Assembly (NCBI GenBank): GCA_934526065.1
Contig: CAKSZX010000011.1
Coordinates: forward strand, 1 to 62,751
Reading direction: 5' to 3'
DNA: 62,751 nt
From: an uncultured Oscillospiraceae bacterium
GTDB taxonomy: Bacteria; Bacillota; Clostridia; Oscillospirales; Ruminococcaceae
Position numbers and translations under genes: made by a program. Each line of letters opens with the position of its first letter. Within the stretch, counting starts at the first letter, position 1. Below are positions 15,554 to 23,589 of this stretch, in pieces. The notes beneath the pieces were generated by a model that was given only the letters and a program-made list of their open reading frames with translations, made no database searches and was not told the DNA's origin.

Positions 15554-17026
15554 ATGGTTATGTATTATACCATAGAGGATTATGAACCGGTGGATTTTCC
15601 GGACGAAAACAAACGGATATTTTCCTCCGAGGATGATAAAGAGCATTTTGAAATTGAAAATGGCGTTTTAATTCGCTACACAGGTAACAAGACAACGGTT
15701 TCGGTGCCGGATGGTGTTGTTGAAATCGGCTCTAAGGCTTTTCAGTATTCCTATTATGTAAAAAATATAATTTTGCCGGACAGTGTAATAAAAATCGCTG
15801 ACCATGCTTTTTTTAAATGCTCGGCTCTTGAAAATATAAATATCCCAACCGGTGTAACGGGGATAGGCAACAGTGCTTTTGAAGAATGTTTAAATTTAAA
15901 GGAAATTGATATACCCGATAAGGCGGCCTTTATAGGGGACAGAGCTTTTAAAGACTGCCCGAATTTAGAGAAAATTAAAATCGGCAACGGGGTAACAAAA
16001 ATCGGTATGTGTGCTTTTGTTGCCTGTTGCAAATTGAAAGAAATTGTTATCCCCGACAGTGTACAGGAAATTCTGCCGGAGACATTTATAAGATGTACCT
16101 CCTTGGAAAGGTGTGTTTTGTCCGCATCCCTGAAAAAACTGCCACGGGATATGTTCAACGGCTGTGCCGCACTGACGGAAATTGACATTCCGAACTCAGT
16201 TAAAGAAATAGGTGCTCACTGTTTTAATTCTTGTACTTCTCTGTTAAAACGGGGCTTGCCGGAAGATGTTGAAACCATAGGGGAGGGTGCGTTTTTCCTG
16301 TGCAAAAATCTAAGATTTTTCCATATTCCGGCCAATGTAAAGCATATAAAGGCAAACGCTTTCGGCGGTTGCAAAAATCTTGACAAAGTGATTATTCCGG
16401 GTACGGCGGAAGATGTAGGCGACCATGCTTTTGACGGCTGCGACTTATTGCACAGCGTGACAATAGAAAACGGCGTAAAGACCATAGGTAAAATGTGTTT
16501 TGAAAGTTGTATTTCACTGAGAGAAATCACATTCCCGGAAAGCGTGGAAAAAGTCGGCGACGGCATTATTAAAGGCTGTATAAATCTTGAAAAAGTCACA
16601 TTCCTTTGTCACCTGTCCGGCATGGACAAATCTGCATTTACAGATTGTGATAAATTGCAAGAAATTGTTTTGAGACCCGACGAACAGAGAGAAAATATTG
16701 ATAAACTGGTAAAAAATATTCATCGGCGGTATTGTTCCCATGTGTCAGAGTATGTTAAAAATTTAAGGGGCATAAATATGGCCTTTAAATTAGGTTGCAG
16801 TCGGCAATATAAAAATCTTTACGAAGATTATCTTGTAAGCTATGGGGAAAAACTCGGCAAAGCCCTTATGGACATAAACGATATGGACAGCCTGCGCCGG
16901 TATGAAAATTATATTATAAACGGGGACACCCTGGACAAGTTGAGAGAGTATTCTCTGGCTAAGCGACTGATACCATTTACCGCCTACTTTTTAAGCTTTA
17001 AGCAGGAGGAGGACGACTGGGAGTAA
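15554..17026 (+). CDS. BspA-type leucine-rich repeat protein (LRR_5)
   Basis: This 490-residue protein consists mainly of about 13 tandem LRR_5 repeats of 22-24 residues, with the pattern AFxxCxxLxxIxIPxxVxxIG (for example IADHAFFKCSALENINIP). Such repeats form a solenoid used in protein binding. The last 130 residues are helical and repeat-free. There is no signal peptide or cell-wall anchor, so unlike many BspA proteins it is probably cytoplasmic. The ATG at 15554 is chosen because the upstream GTG (15545) is inside the AGAGGTGG ribosome binding site. It heads an operon with three small genes. Confidence 0.85.
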   Translation: MVMYYTIEDYEPVDFPDENKRIFSSEDDKEHFEIENGVLIRYTGNKTTVSVPDGVVEIGSKAFQYSYYVKNIILPDSVIKIADHAFFKCSALENINIPTGVTGIGNSAFEECLNLKEIDIPDKAAFIGDRAFKDCPNLEKIKIGNGVTKIGMCAFVACCKLKEIVIPDSVQEILPETFIRCTSLERCVLSASLKKLPRDMFNGCAALTEIDIPNSVKEIGAHCFNSCTSLLKRGLPEDVETIGEGAFFLCKNLRFFHIPANVKHIKANAFGGCKNLDKVIIPGTAEDVGDHAFDGCDLLHSVTIENGVKTIGKMCFESCISLREITFPESVEKVGDGIIKGCINLEKVTFLCHLSGMDKSAFTDCDKLQEIVLRPDEQRENIDKLVKNIHRRYCSHVSEYVKNLRGINMAFKLGCSRQYKNLYEDYLVSYGEKLGKALMDINDMDSLRRYENYIINGDTLDKLREYSLAKRLIPFTAYFLSFKQEEDDWE

Positions 17027-17028
17027 CA

Positions 17029-17400
17029 ATGGAAGAAAAAGAAAAAAATCCGCAATATGCTACCATTGAAGGGCAGGTAAAAAGGCGGAAAAACCTTTTG
17101 GCAATGGCAGGATACGGAATGTTTTTGACAGGTTTTTTGTCGGCGGCATTTGTAATATTCACCTGTACGGATTTTTCGGTTTACGGAGAGAGGGCTTTGG
17201 TGATTTGCACCGTCACCGCAGGTTTTATGTTCGGGTTGGTTCGCCTTTTGGGTATTTTGGCGGAAAGAGTGCTTTTCCCCCGGGACAGAAATGCGGAAAT
17301 CGACAAAATAAGCCGAAAAAAGGACGGAATTCTTCTTTTTTCAATGGTGGTTATTATGTATGCAAGCCTTTTTATTATGTATCGGCTGTTTATTGTGTAA
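17029..17400 (+). CDS. Small membrane protein with three predicted segments
   Basis: This 123-residue protein is not recognised. Hydrophobic segments lie near residues 24-48, 53-80 (ALVICTVTAGFMFGLVRLL) and 97-122 (LLFSMVVIMYASLFIMYRL). The N-terminus is charged. Its ribosome binding site (GGAGGA) lies inside the end of the leucine-rich repeat gene, with 2 bp between genes, so it is translationally linked to it. Function unknown. Confidence 0.7.
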   Translation: MEEKEKNPQYATIEGQVKRRKNLLAMAGYGMFLTGFLSAAFVIFTCTDFSVYGERALVICTVTAGFMFGLVRLLGILAERVLFPRDRNAEIDKISRKKDGILLFSMVVIMYASLFIMYRLFIV

Positions 17401-17403
17401 GTT

Positions 17404-17781
17404 ATGAATGATAGAGATAAAACAGAAAAAGCGATAATCGAATACGGGGAAAAATACTGCGATTGCACAGGAGAGCCTGCCTTTGAAAATTCGGTAATTC
17501 TCCGCCGCAAAGACAACAAAAAATGGCTGGGGATTATTCTTGATGTAAAGTATGACAGGCTTATACCCGGCAGGGAGGGTTATGCGAGAATACTGAATTT
17601 GAAAAACGACCCTGTGGCCATAGGCTCACTCTGCCTTGAAAAGGGTATTTATCCCGGCTACCATATGAACAAGGCCAACTGGATTACCGTGGATTTGGAG
17701 GGGGGAGTTCCCCTTGATATGATTTTCAATCTTATGGAGGACAGCCGCCTGGCCACTGCAAGTAAGGGAAAAAGAAAATGA
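17404..17781 (+). CDS. MmcQ/YjbR family protein
   Basis: This 125-residue protein matches the MmcQ/YjbR family (CyaY-like alpha/beta fold). The hallmark is the C-terminal run GYHMNKANWITVDLEGGVP followed by a helix, plus ILRRKDNKKWLGIIL near residue 33. Family members are often called DNA-binding, but the biochemical role is not established. It overlaps the next gene by 4 bp. Confidence 0.8.
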   Translation: MNDRDKTEKAIIEYGEKYCDCTGEPAFENSVILRRKDNKKWLGIILDVKYDRLIPGREGYARILNLKNDPVAIGSLCLEKGIYPGYHMNKANWITVDLEGGVPLDMIFNLMEDSRLATASKGKRK

Positions 17782-18275
17782 GAACAGAAGAAAACTACGA
17801 TGTGTTTTACAACAAAATAAGGGAGAAATATTCCCACAGGGAAAGGGAAATCAAATTTGTCAACAAATTGCTGACCCTTATCACATATTTTGCCTATCCG
17901 GCAATGGCGGCGTATCTTTTTGTAAAAGGTGACGAAAGGTTTTTAAAGGTTGTTGCGGTTCCGGCGGCAGGCTTTATTATGGTTACGGTTTTCCGCAAAG
18001 CTCTTAACCGCAGCCGCCCCTATGAAAAATTTAACATAAACCCGATTATAAAAAAAGACACAAAAGGGCAGAGTATGCCATCAAGGCATATATATTCCAT
18101 AACCGTAATAGCAATGGCATTTTTGTATGTTATGCCTGCACTTGGGATTGTTTTTCTTATTTTCGCCTTGATTTTGGCCGGGGTGAGAGTTATAGGCGGG
18201 GTTCATTACCCCTCCGATGTGCTGGCAGGTTTTCTGCTGGGGGTTTTAAGCGGTTTGCCGTTATATATTATATAA
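17778..18275 (+). CDS. PAP2-family membrane phosphatase
   Basis: This 165-residue protein has the three phosphatase motifs of the PAP2 superfamily: KALNRSRPYEKF, SMPSRHIYS (PSRH instead of PSGH) and VRVIGGVHYPSDVLAG. The catalytic histidines are present in the second and third motifs. Four to five membrane segments fit an integral membrane enzyme dephosphorylating undecaprenyl pyrophosphate or a lipid phosphate. It is last in the operon beginning at 15554. No clear terminator follows before the pur promoter. Confidence 0.85.
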   Translation: MRTEENYDVFYNKIREKYSHREREIKFVNKLLTLITYFAYPAMAAYLFVKGDERFLKVVAVPAAGFIMVTVFRKALNRSRPYEKFNINPIIKKDTKGQSMPSRHIYSITVIAMAFLYVMPALGIVFLIFALILAGVRVIGGVHYPSDVLAGFLLGVLSGLPLYII

Positions 18276-18395
18276 CCGCAAATGCTATTATCTATCAAAA
18301 AACTCCTTTTTATCAATAAATTATGAATTATTCACAACAATTCGACTCCTTTTTGATTTTTTGTTATTGCAATGTAACAAAATAATTTTTGACGA

Positions 18396-18424
18396 TTGAC
18401 GAGGCAAAATCTCCGTGTTATAAT
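18396..18424 (+). promoter_or_regulatory. Promoter of the pur operon
   Basis: TTGACG (18396-18401), a 17 bp spacer and a perfect TATAAT (18419-18424) lie just upstream of the ZTP riboswitch. Confidence 0.85.
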
Positions 18425-18454
18425 GGCCTTGTAATCGAAATTGAATACAGCTTT

Positions 18455-18541
18455 TTGCAACTGACGGATAAGCAGGCAACTGCATGGGAGCAAGAAGTTT
18501 TGTTTTAGGTTTGACCTAAATTTTGTCGACCGTCTGGGCAC
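18455..18541 (+). promoter_or_regulatory. ZTP (pfl) riboswitch aptamer
   Basis: The leader shows the conserved parts of the ZTP/ZMP-sensing riboswitch: a stem-loop around GCAGGCAACTGC, the core TGGGAGC (18485-18491), and the 3' end CCGTCTGGGCA (18530-18540). GACGG (18463-18467) can pair with CCGTC (18530-18534), the long-range helix or pseudoknot of this class. The position before purE fits its known role: it turns on purine and folate genes when the AICAR derivative ZTP builds up, signalling 10-formyl-THF shortage. The expression platform is the terminator that follows at once. Confidence 0.92.
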
Positions 18542-18590
18542 AGTAAAGCTGTTAATTTTTAACGGGGTTACTGCGCTCTTTTTATTTTTT
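18541..18590 (+). terminator. Riboswitch-controlled terminator
   Basis: CAGTAA (18541-18546) pairs with TTACTG (18568-18573) and inner GTTAA with TTAAC, followed by a T-rich tract to 18590. Its 5' arm begins directly after the aptamer core, so ligand binding should compete with it. AGGAGG for purE follows directly. Confidence 0.85.
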
Positions 18591-18602
18591 AGGAGGTTCG
18601 CA

Positions 18603-19094
18603 ATGAGAAAAGTCGGGATTGTTATGGGCAGTAAAAGCGACTTGCCCACAGTAGAAAAAGCTATAAGTGTGCTTAAAGAGTATGGAATTGAAACAGAGGT
18701 TAGAGTTCTATCCGCCCACCGTTGTCCGGATGAAGCAAGGGAATTTGCGTCATCTGCACGCAGTGGCGGATTTTCTTGTTTAATAGCCGCACGGGGCATG
18801 GCGGCACACCTTGCAGGTGCTTTGCGGGCAAACACAACTTTGCCTGTAATCGGTATTCCATGCAAAAGCGCAAACTTTGACGGCATGGACGCTCTTTTAA
18901 GCACCGTGCAGATGCCAAGCGGAATACCTGTTGCCACAGTTGCTGTGGACGGGGCAAAAAATGCCGCACTTTTGGCTGTTCAGATTATGGCAGTTACGGA
19001 CAAGGAGCTTGCAGACAAATTGGACGCTCAAAGACAGCGTGACAAGGAAGCCGTTTTACAGGCAGACAGAGAATTGAATGAAAGATTTAAGTGA
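18603..19094 (+). CDS. purE: PurE, N5-CAIR mutase
   Basis: This 163-residue enzyme converts N5-CAIR to CAIR (class I) in purine synthesis. It has the N-terminal GIVMGSKSDLPT with the substrate-binding Ser-Asp, the catalytic SAHRCPDE, and the glycine-rich end region MPSGIPVATVAVDGAKNAAL. No purK is nearby, so the CO2-using class II type cannot be excluded without alignment. It is first in the operon, after the ZTP riboswitch, and has an AGGAGG ribosome binding site. Confidence 0.95.
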   Translation: MRKVGIVMGSKSDLPTVEKAISVLKEYGIETEVRVLSAHRCPDEAREFASSARSGGFSCLIAARGMAAHLAGALRANTTLPVIGIPCKSANFDGMDALLSTVQMPSGIPVATVAVDGAKNAALLAVQIMAVTDKELADKLDAQRQRDKEAVLQADRELNERFK

Positions 19095-19159
19095 TAAGCA
19101 CTTGAATTTTCAGATATAAACCCTTATTTATTTCAACATTTTTGGGAGGAAATTAAAAA

Positions 19160-19846
19160 ATGGAACTTATTTACACAGGTAAGACAAAAAATGTATTTGC
19201 TTTGGAGAACGGCAACTATCTTCTTAAATTTAAGGATGATTGCACAGGTAAAGACGGCGTGTTTGACCCGGGCGAAAATTCCGTAGGTCTTACTATTGAC
19301 GGCGTAGGTGATGTAAACCTGAGAATGAGTATTTATTTCTTTGAAAAAATCAATGCCGCAGGTATTCGCACACACTATGTAAGTGCAGATTTGGCAAACA
19401 CAACAATGGAAGTTTTACCGGCAAAGGTATTCGGCAAAGGCCTTGAAGTTATCTGCCGTGACCGTGCAGTGGGCAGCTTTTACCGCAGATACAAGGATTA
19501 TGTAAAACTTGGCGCAGCTCTTCCTTCCTATGTTGAAATGACATTTAAAAACGACCGGTTAGGGGACCCTCTTGTTACAAAAGACGGCCTTATCGACCTT
19601 GGGGTTATGACAGACAAGCAGTATGAGGACATCAAGGCTATGACGAAGCAAATTACAAAAATTGTTTCCGACGAGATGAAAAAGAGAGGCCTTGACCTTT
19701 ACGATATTAAATTTGAATACGGTTATGCTCCGGACGGCAGCGTAATGCTTATTGACGAAATCGCATCAGGCAATATGCGTGTTTACAAAGACGGGGAATA
19801 TGTTGACCCGATGACACTTTCAAGACTTTTCTTTGAGGCTGAATAA
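19160..19846 (+). CDS. purC: PurC, SAICAR synthetase
   Basis: This 228-residue ATP-dependent ligase joins aspartate to CAIR. It starts with IYTGKTKNVF, the short-form SAICAR synthetase N-terminus, and contains CRDRAVGSFYRRY (family CRN region) and MLIDEIASGNMR near the end. GGGAGG precedes the ATG after a 65 bp gap from purE. Its stop TAA shares one base with the ATG of purF, suggesting coupled translation. Confidence 0.96.
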   Translation: MELIYTGKTKNVFALENGNYLLKFKDDCTGKDGVFDPGENSVGLTIDGVGDVNLRMSIYFFEKINAAGIRTHYVSADLANTTMEVLPAKVFGKGLEVICRDRAVGSFYRRYKDYVKLGAALPSYVEMTFKNDRLGDPLVTKDGLIDLGVMTDKQYEDIKAMTKQITKIVSDEMKKRGLDLYDIKFEYGYAPDGSVMLIDEIASGNMRVYKDGEYVDPMTLSRLFFEAE

Positions 19847-21273
19847 TGGGTGGATTTTTTGGGGCGGTTTCAAACCGCGATATGGTTTTAAATATTTTCT
19901 TCGGCACCGACTATCACTCTCATCTCGGCACACGCCGTGGCGGCATGGTAATGTACAGCCGGGAGGAGGGCTTTAAAAAGAAAATCCACAGCATAGAAAA
20001 CACCCCTTTCAGAACAAAATTTGAAAGGGAGCTGGAGGATTTTCACGGCACAAGCGGCATAGGCTGTATATCGGATTCCGACCCGCAGCCGCTGCTTATA
20101 CGCTCTCACCTGGGTATGTATTCCATATCCACGGTGGGTATCGTGAATAACACCGACGATATTATAGCAAAATATTTTACCGAAACAGGCCATCAGTTTT
20201 TGCCTATGAACAACGGCAAAATCAATGCCACCGAGCTGGTTGCCTCGATTATCAATCAGAAAAAAGACTTCGTCAGCGGAATTAAATACGCACAGGAGAT
20301 AATCGACGGCTCTATGACCATTCTCATCTTAAATGACAAAGGTGAAATCATCGCAGCCAGAGACAAGGTGGGAAGATTGCCTATACATGTGGGATTTTCC
20401 GAAGATGACGGCTACTGCGTATCCTTTGAAACCTTTGCATACCAAAAGCTGGGTTACAAAGACCAGTACGAGCTTGGCCCAGGTGAAATAGTTAAAATCA
20501 AAAAAGACGGAATAGACATTTTGTCACCGTCAAACGGAAATTTGAAAATCTGCGCTTTTCTTTGGACATATTACGGCTATCCAAACTCAAATTACGAGGG
20601 CAAAAATGTTGAGATTATGCGCTATCGTGACGGGGAAATTTTAGCCGCAAACGAGATTAAAAACGGCACATTGCCGGATGTGGACTATGTGGCAGGTATG
20701 CCGGATTCGGGTTTGCCCCACGCCATAGGATATGCCAATAAATCGGGAAAGCCCTTTGCAAGACCTTTTGTTAAATACACACCTACCTGGCCCCGTTCAT
20801 TTATGCCGGAAAACCAGGATGTGCGCAATCAGGTTGCAAAAATGAAGCAGATACCTGTAAACGAGCTTATAAAAGACAAAAAATTGCTGTTTGTGGACGA
20901 TTCAATCGTAAGAGGCACCCAGCTTAGGGAAACGGTGGAATTTTTGTACGAATCAGGCGCCAAGGAAGTGCATATGCGCTCTGCCTGTCCGCCTTTGATG
21001 TACCCTTGCAAGTATCTTAACTTTTCAAGGGGCAACGGCGAAATGGATTTGCTGGCAAGGCGAATTATACAGGAACTTGAAGGTGACGAAGGACAAAACC
21101 ACATTGAAGAATATGCCGACGGCAACAGCGAGAGAGGCAAGTGCCTGCTTAAACGAATATGCGAAAAATTCGGCTTTGACTCTCTGGGCTATCAGTCCTT
21201 GGAGGGCTTGCTTGAATCAATCGGAATAGACAAATCACAAATATGCACTTACTGTTGGACAGGAAAGGAATAA
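19846..21273 (+). CDS. purF: PurF-like amidophosphoribosyltransferase lacking the N-terminal cysteine
   Basis: This 475-residue protein matches PurF, which makes phosphoribosylamine from PRPP. The PRPP loop LLFVDDSIVRGTQ is intact. Cysteines that would hold a [4Fe-4S] cluster in the Bacillus-type enzyme appear in KICAFLWTYYGYP, MYPCKYLNFSR and CTYCWTGKE. The N-terminus reads MGGFFGAVSNRD: the glutaminase nucleophile Cys1 is absent, as are the family's RYST and GNL motifs. No upstream in-frame start can supply it, since the codons before the ATG include a stop. The glutaminase domain thus looks dead, and ammonia may be the nitrogen donor. Similar Cys-less PurF-like proteins are known from other anaerobes, I believe. 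Confidence 0.88.
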   Translation: MGGFFGAVSNRDMVLNIFFGTDYHSHLGTRRGGMVMYSREEGFKKKIHSIENTPFRTKFERELEDFHGTSGIGCISDSDPQPLLIRSHLGMYSISTVGIVNNTDDIIAKYFTETGHQFLPMNNGKINATELVASIINQKKDFVSGIKYAQEIIDGSMTILILNDKGEIIAARDKVGRLPIHVGFSEDDGYCVSFETFAYQKLGYKDQYELGPGEIVKIKKDGIDILSPSNGNLKICAFLWTYYGYPNSNYEGKNVEIMRYRDGEILAANEIKNGTLPDVDYVAGMPDSGLPHAIGYANKSGKPFARPFVKYTPTWPRSFMPENQDVRNQVAKMKQIPVNELIKDKKLLFVDDSIVRGTQLRETVEFLYESGAKEVHMRSACPPLMYPCKYLNFSRGNGEMDLLARRIIQELEGDEGQNHIEEYADGNSERGKCLLKRICEKFGFDSLGYQSLEGLLESIGIDKSQICTYCWTGKE

Positions 21274-21285
21274 GAGTAAGAGGAC

Positions 21286-22323
21286 ATGGAAAAATCTTTT
21301 TCAAAATCCTACGCCGAAGCCGGCGTAAATATCGAGGCCGGCTATAAAGGCGTTCAGCTTATGAAAAAACACATTGCCCGCACGGTTATCCCGGGGGTTA
21401 TGTCGGATATCGGCGGTTTTGGCGGTATGTTCAGCCTTGCCGGTGAAGAAATGAAAGAGCCTGTGCTGGTTTCCGGCACTGACGGCGTAGGCACAAAACA
21501 GCGTGTGGCACAGCTTTTGGGCAAGAGCAACACGGTGGGCATCGACTGTGTTGCCATGTGTGTAAACGATATTATTTGCAGTGGCGCAAAGCCGATATTC
21601 TTCTTGGACTATATCGCAATCGGCAAAAATGACCCTGAAAAGGTTGCAAGCCTTGTAAGCGGCGTTGCCGAGGGCTGTGTTCAGGCAGGCTGTGCGCTTA
21701 TAGGCGGCGAAACAGCCGAGCACCCGGGCACAATGCAACCGGAGGACTACGACCTTGCAGGCTTTACCGTAGGTATTGTTGACAGAGAAAAAATCATAGA
21801 CAACAACAAAATGCAGGCGGGAGATGTTATTATCGCACTGCCCTCATCGGGTATTCACTCAAATGGCTACTCTTTGGTGAGAAAGGTTTTTGATGTGGAA
21901 AATGCCGATTTGACGGTTTATGAGGAAAGCCTTGGCAAAACCCTGGGCGAAGAACTTTTAACACCTACAAAAATTTATGTAAAACCTGTTTTGCAGGCAA
22001 TTAAAAATGCCGAAATCCACGGCATAAGCCACATAACAGGGGGCGGTTTCTACGAAAATATACCCCGTTCGATTCCCGATGGTCTCTGTGCGGAAATTGA
22101 CAAAAAGCGGATAAAAATTCCGCCAATTTTCACTCTTATTCGGCAGAGGGGCAACATTCCGGAAAGAGATATGTTCAACACATTCAATATGGGTGTGGGT
22201 ATGGCGGTTATCGCAAGTGAAAAAACAGCCCAAAAGGCTATGGATACATTAAAAGCTGCCGGTGAAAACCCATACATAATAGGTAATATAGTAACCGGAG
22301 AAGAAAAAATTAAATTTATTTAA
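21286..22323 (+). CDS. purM: PurM, AIR synthetase
   Basis: This 345-residue ATP-dependent cyclo-ligase closes the imidazole ring (FGAM to AIR). It starts with SYAEAGVNIEAGYKGV and contains VSGTDGVGTKQRVAQ, the catalytic DGVGTK motif, and GGETAEHPG plus ITGGGFYENIPR further on. Full family length. It follows purF by 12 bp and precedes purN by 13 bp. Confidence 0.97.
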   Translation: MEKSFSKSYAEAGVNIEAGYKGVQLMKKHIARTVIPGVMSDIGGFGGMFSLAGEEMKEPVLVSGTDGVGTKQRVAQLLGKSNTVGIDCVAMCVNDIICSGAKPIFFLDYIAIGKNDPEKVASLVSGVAEGCVQAGCALIGGETAEHPGTMQPEDYDLAGFTVGIVDREKIIDNNKMQAGDVIIALPSSGIHSNGYSLVRKVFDVENADLTVYEESLGKTLGEELLTPTKIYVKPVLQAIKNAEIHGISHITGGGFYENIPRSIPDGLCAEIDKKRIKIPPIFTLIRQRGNIPERDMFNTFNMGVGMAVIASEKTAQKAMDTLKAAGENPYIIGNIVTGEEKIKFI

Positions 22324-22336
22324 AGGAAATACAGGA

Positions 22337-22957
22337 ATGAAACAGGTCAATATTGCGGTTTTCGTGTCCGGGGGCGGTACAAATTTACAGGCTCTTATAG
22401 ACAGCGAAAAAAACGGAGTTCTTAAAAGCGGAAAAATAAAGCTGGTGGTGTCCTCACAGCCGGGGGCTTATGCTTTGGAAAGAGCCGCCAAGGCCGGCAT
22501 ACCGTCGGTTGTGGTAAACAAAAAGGCAGCCGGCACAAGTGAGGCATTTGAGGCACAGCTGGAAAGAAATCTCAAAGAGTATGATATTGACCTGATTATT
22601 CTTGCAGGATTTTTAAGCATATTAAGCGGGGACTTTACCGCAAAATATCGGGACAGAATTTTAAATGTCCACCCGTCACTTATACCGTCTTTTTGCGGCA
22701 AGGGTATGTACGGGTTAAAGGTACATGAGGCCGCCTTGGAAAAGGGTGTCAAGGTTACAGGTGCAACGGTGCATTTTGTCAATCGGGTGCCGGACGGCGG
22801 TAAAATTTTACTGCAAAAGGCAGTGGAGGTACAGGACGGCGATACCCCCGAAATTTTGCAAAGACGAGTTATGGAACAAGCCGAATGGGTTTTGTTGCCA
22901 AGGGCGGCGGAGCTTGTAAGCCGTACAATACAGGAAGAAAAGGAAAATTTAAAATGA
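22337..22957 (+). CDS. purN: PurN, GAR transformylase
   Basis: This 206-residue enzyme transfers a formyl group from 10-formyl-THF to GAR. The phosphate loop VSGGGTNLQAL, the LAGFLSIL strand, the catalytic segment NVHPSLIPSF and GATVHFVNRVPDGGKI (His and Asp region) are all present. It links the operon to one-carbon status, which the ZTP riboswitch senses. It overlaps the next gene by the 4 bp ATGA. Confidence 0.96.
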   Translation: MKQVNIAVFVSGGGTNLQALIDSEKNGVLKSGKIKLVVSSQPGAYALERAAKAGIPSVVVNKKAAGTSEAFEAQLERNLKEYDIDLIILAGFLSILSGDFTAKYRDRILNVHPSLIPSFCGKGMYGLKVHEAALEKGVKVTGATVHFVNRVPDGGKILLQKAVEVQDGDTPEILQRRVMEQAEWVLLPRAAELVSRTIQEEKENLK

Positions 22958-23586
22958 CAGACTTTATAGAATTTCTTAAAAACACATCATATCCCGGCAG
23001 GGGAATTGTTGTAGGCGACGGCAGTGTCTATTATTTTATAATGGGCAGAAGTGAAAACAGCCGCAACAGAATTTTCACCCTCACCGATGACGGCATAAGA
23101 ACACAGGCATTTGACGAAAGCAAAATGCAGGACCCAAGCCTTATAATCTATCACCCTGTGCGCAAAATGGGGGAGGATTTAGTTGTTACAAACGGCGACC
23201 AGACAGATACTATTGTAAAGCGGAATGACTTTACAAAAGGCCTTATGGAAAGAGAGTACGAACCGGACCAGCCTAACTACACACCGAGAATTTCCGCTGT
23301 TATTCACAAGGACGGCTCCTTTGAAATGTCGATTTTAAAGCGCAGAGACGGCAGATGCCGGAGAGAATTTTTCCGCTTTGAGGGAGTAAGCCGGGGCAAG
23401 GGCTATTTTATAAGCACCTACCGGGGAGACGGCAACCCGTTGCCCAGCTTTGCCGGGGAGCCTATGGAAATTGATATGCCCACACCGGAGCAGGTATGGG
23501 ATGCTTTAAACAGTGACAATAAAGTTTCTCTTTACGCAAATGTAAAGGGAGAAGTTAAAATTTTCAATAAAAATTTAGGAGATTAA
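22954..23586 (+). CDS. purO: PurO-type IMP cyclohydrolase
   Basis: This 210-residue protein resembles the archaeal-type PurO/IMP cyclohydrolase family, which closes FAICAR to IMP. Recognisable features are the N-terminal YPGRGIVVGDG, YFIMGRSENSRNRIF, and NYTPRISAV in the middle. It stands in for the missing cyclohydrolase domain of PurH, whose other half is encoded directly downstream. The ATG at 22954 is preferred over upstream starts because it forms an ATGA overlap with purN and has AGGAAG before it. Confidence 0.88.
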   Translation: MTDFIEFLKNTSYPGRGIVVGDGSVYYFIMGRSENSRNRIFTLTDDGIRTQAFDESKMQDPSLIIYHPVRKMGEDLVVTNGDQTDTIVKRNDFTKGLMEREYEPDQPNYTPRISAVIHKDGSFEMSILKRRDGRCRREFFRFEGVSRGKGYFISTYRGDGNPLPSFAGEPMEIDMPTPEQVWDALNSDNKVSLYANVKGEVKIFNKNLGD

Positions 23587-23589
23587 AAG

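Noticed and set aside
22885..22953. Longer N-terminus for the PurO-type protein
   Set aside because: The added residues overlap purN in another frame, and the ATGA overlap with AGGAAG upstream favours the start at 22954.
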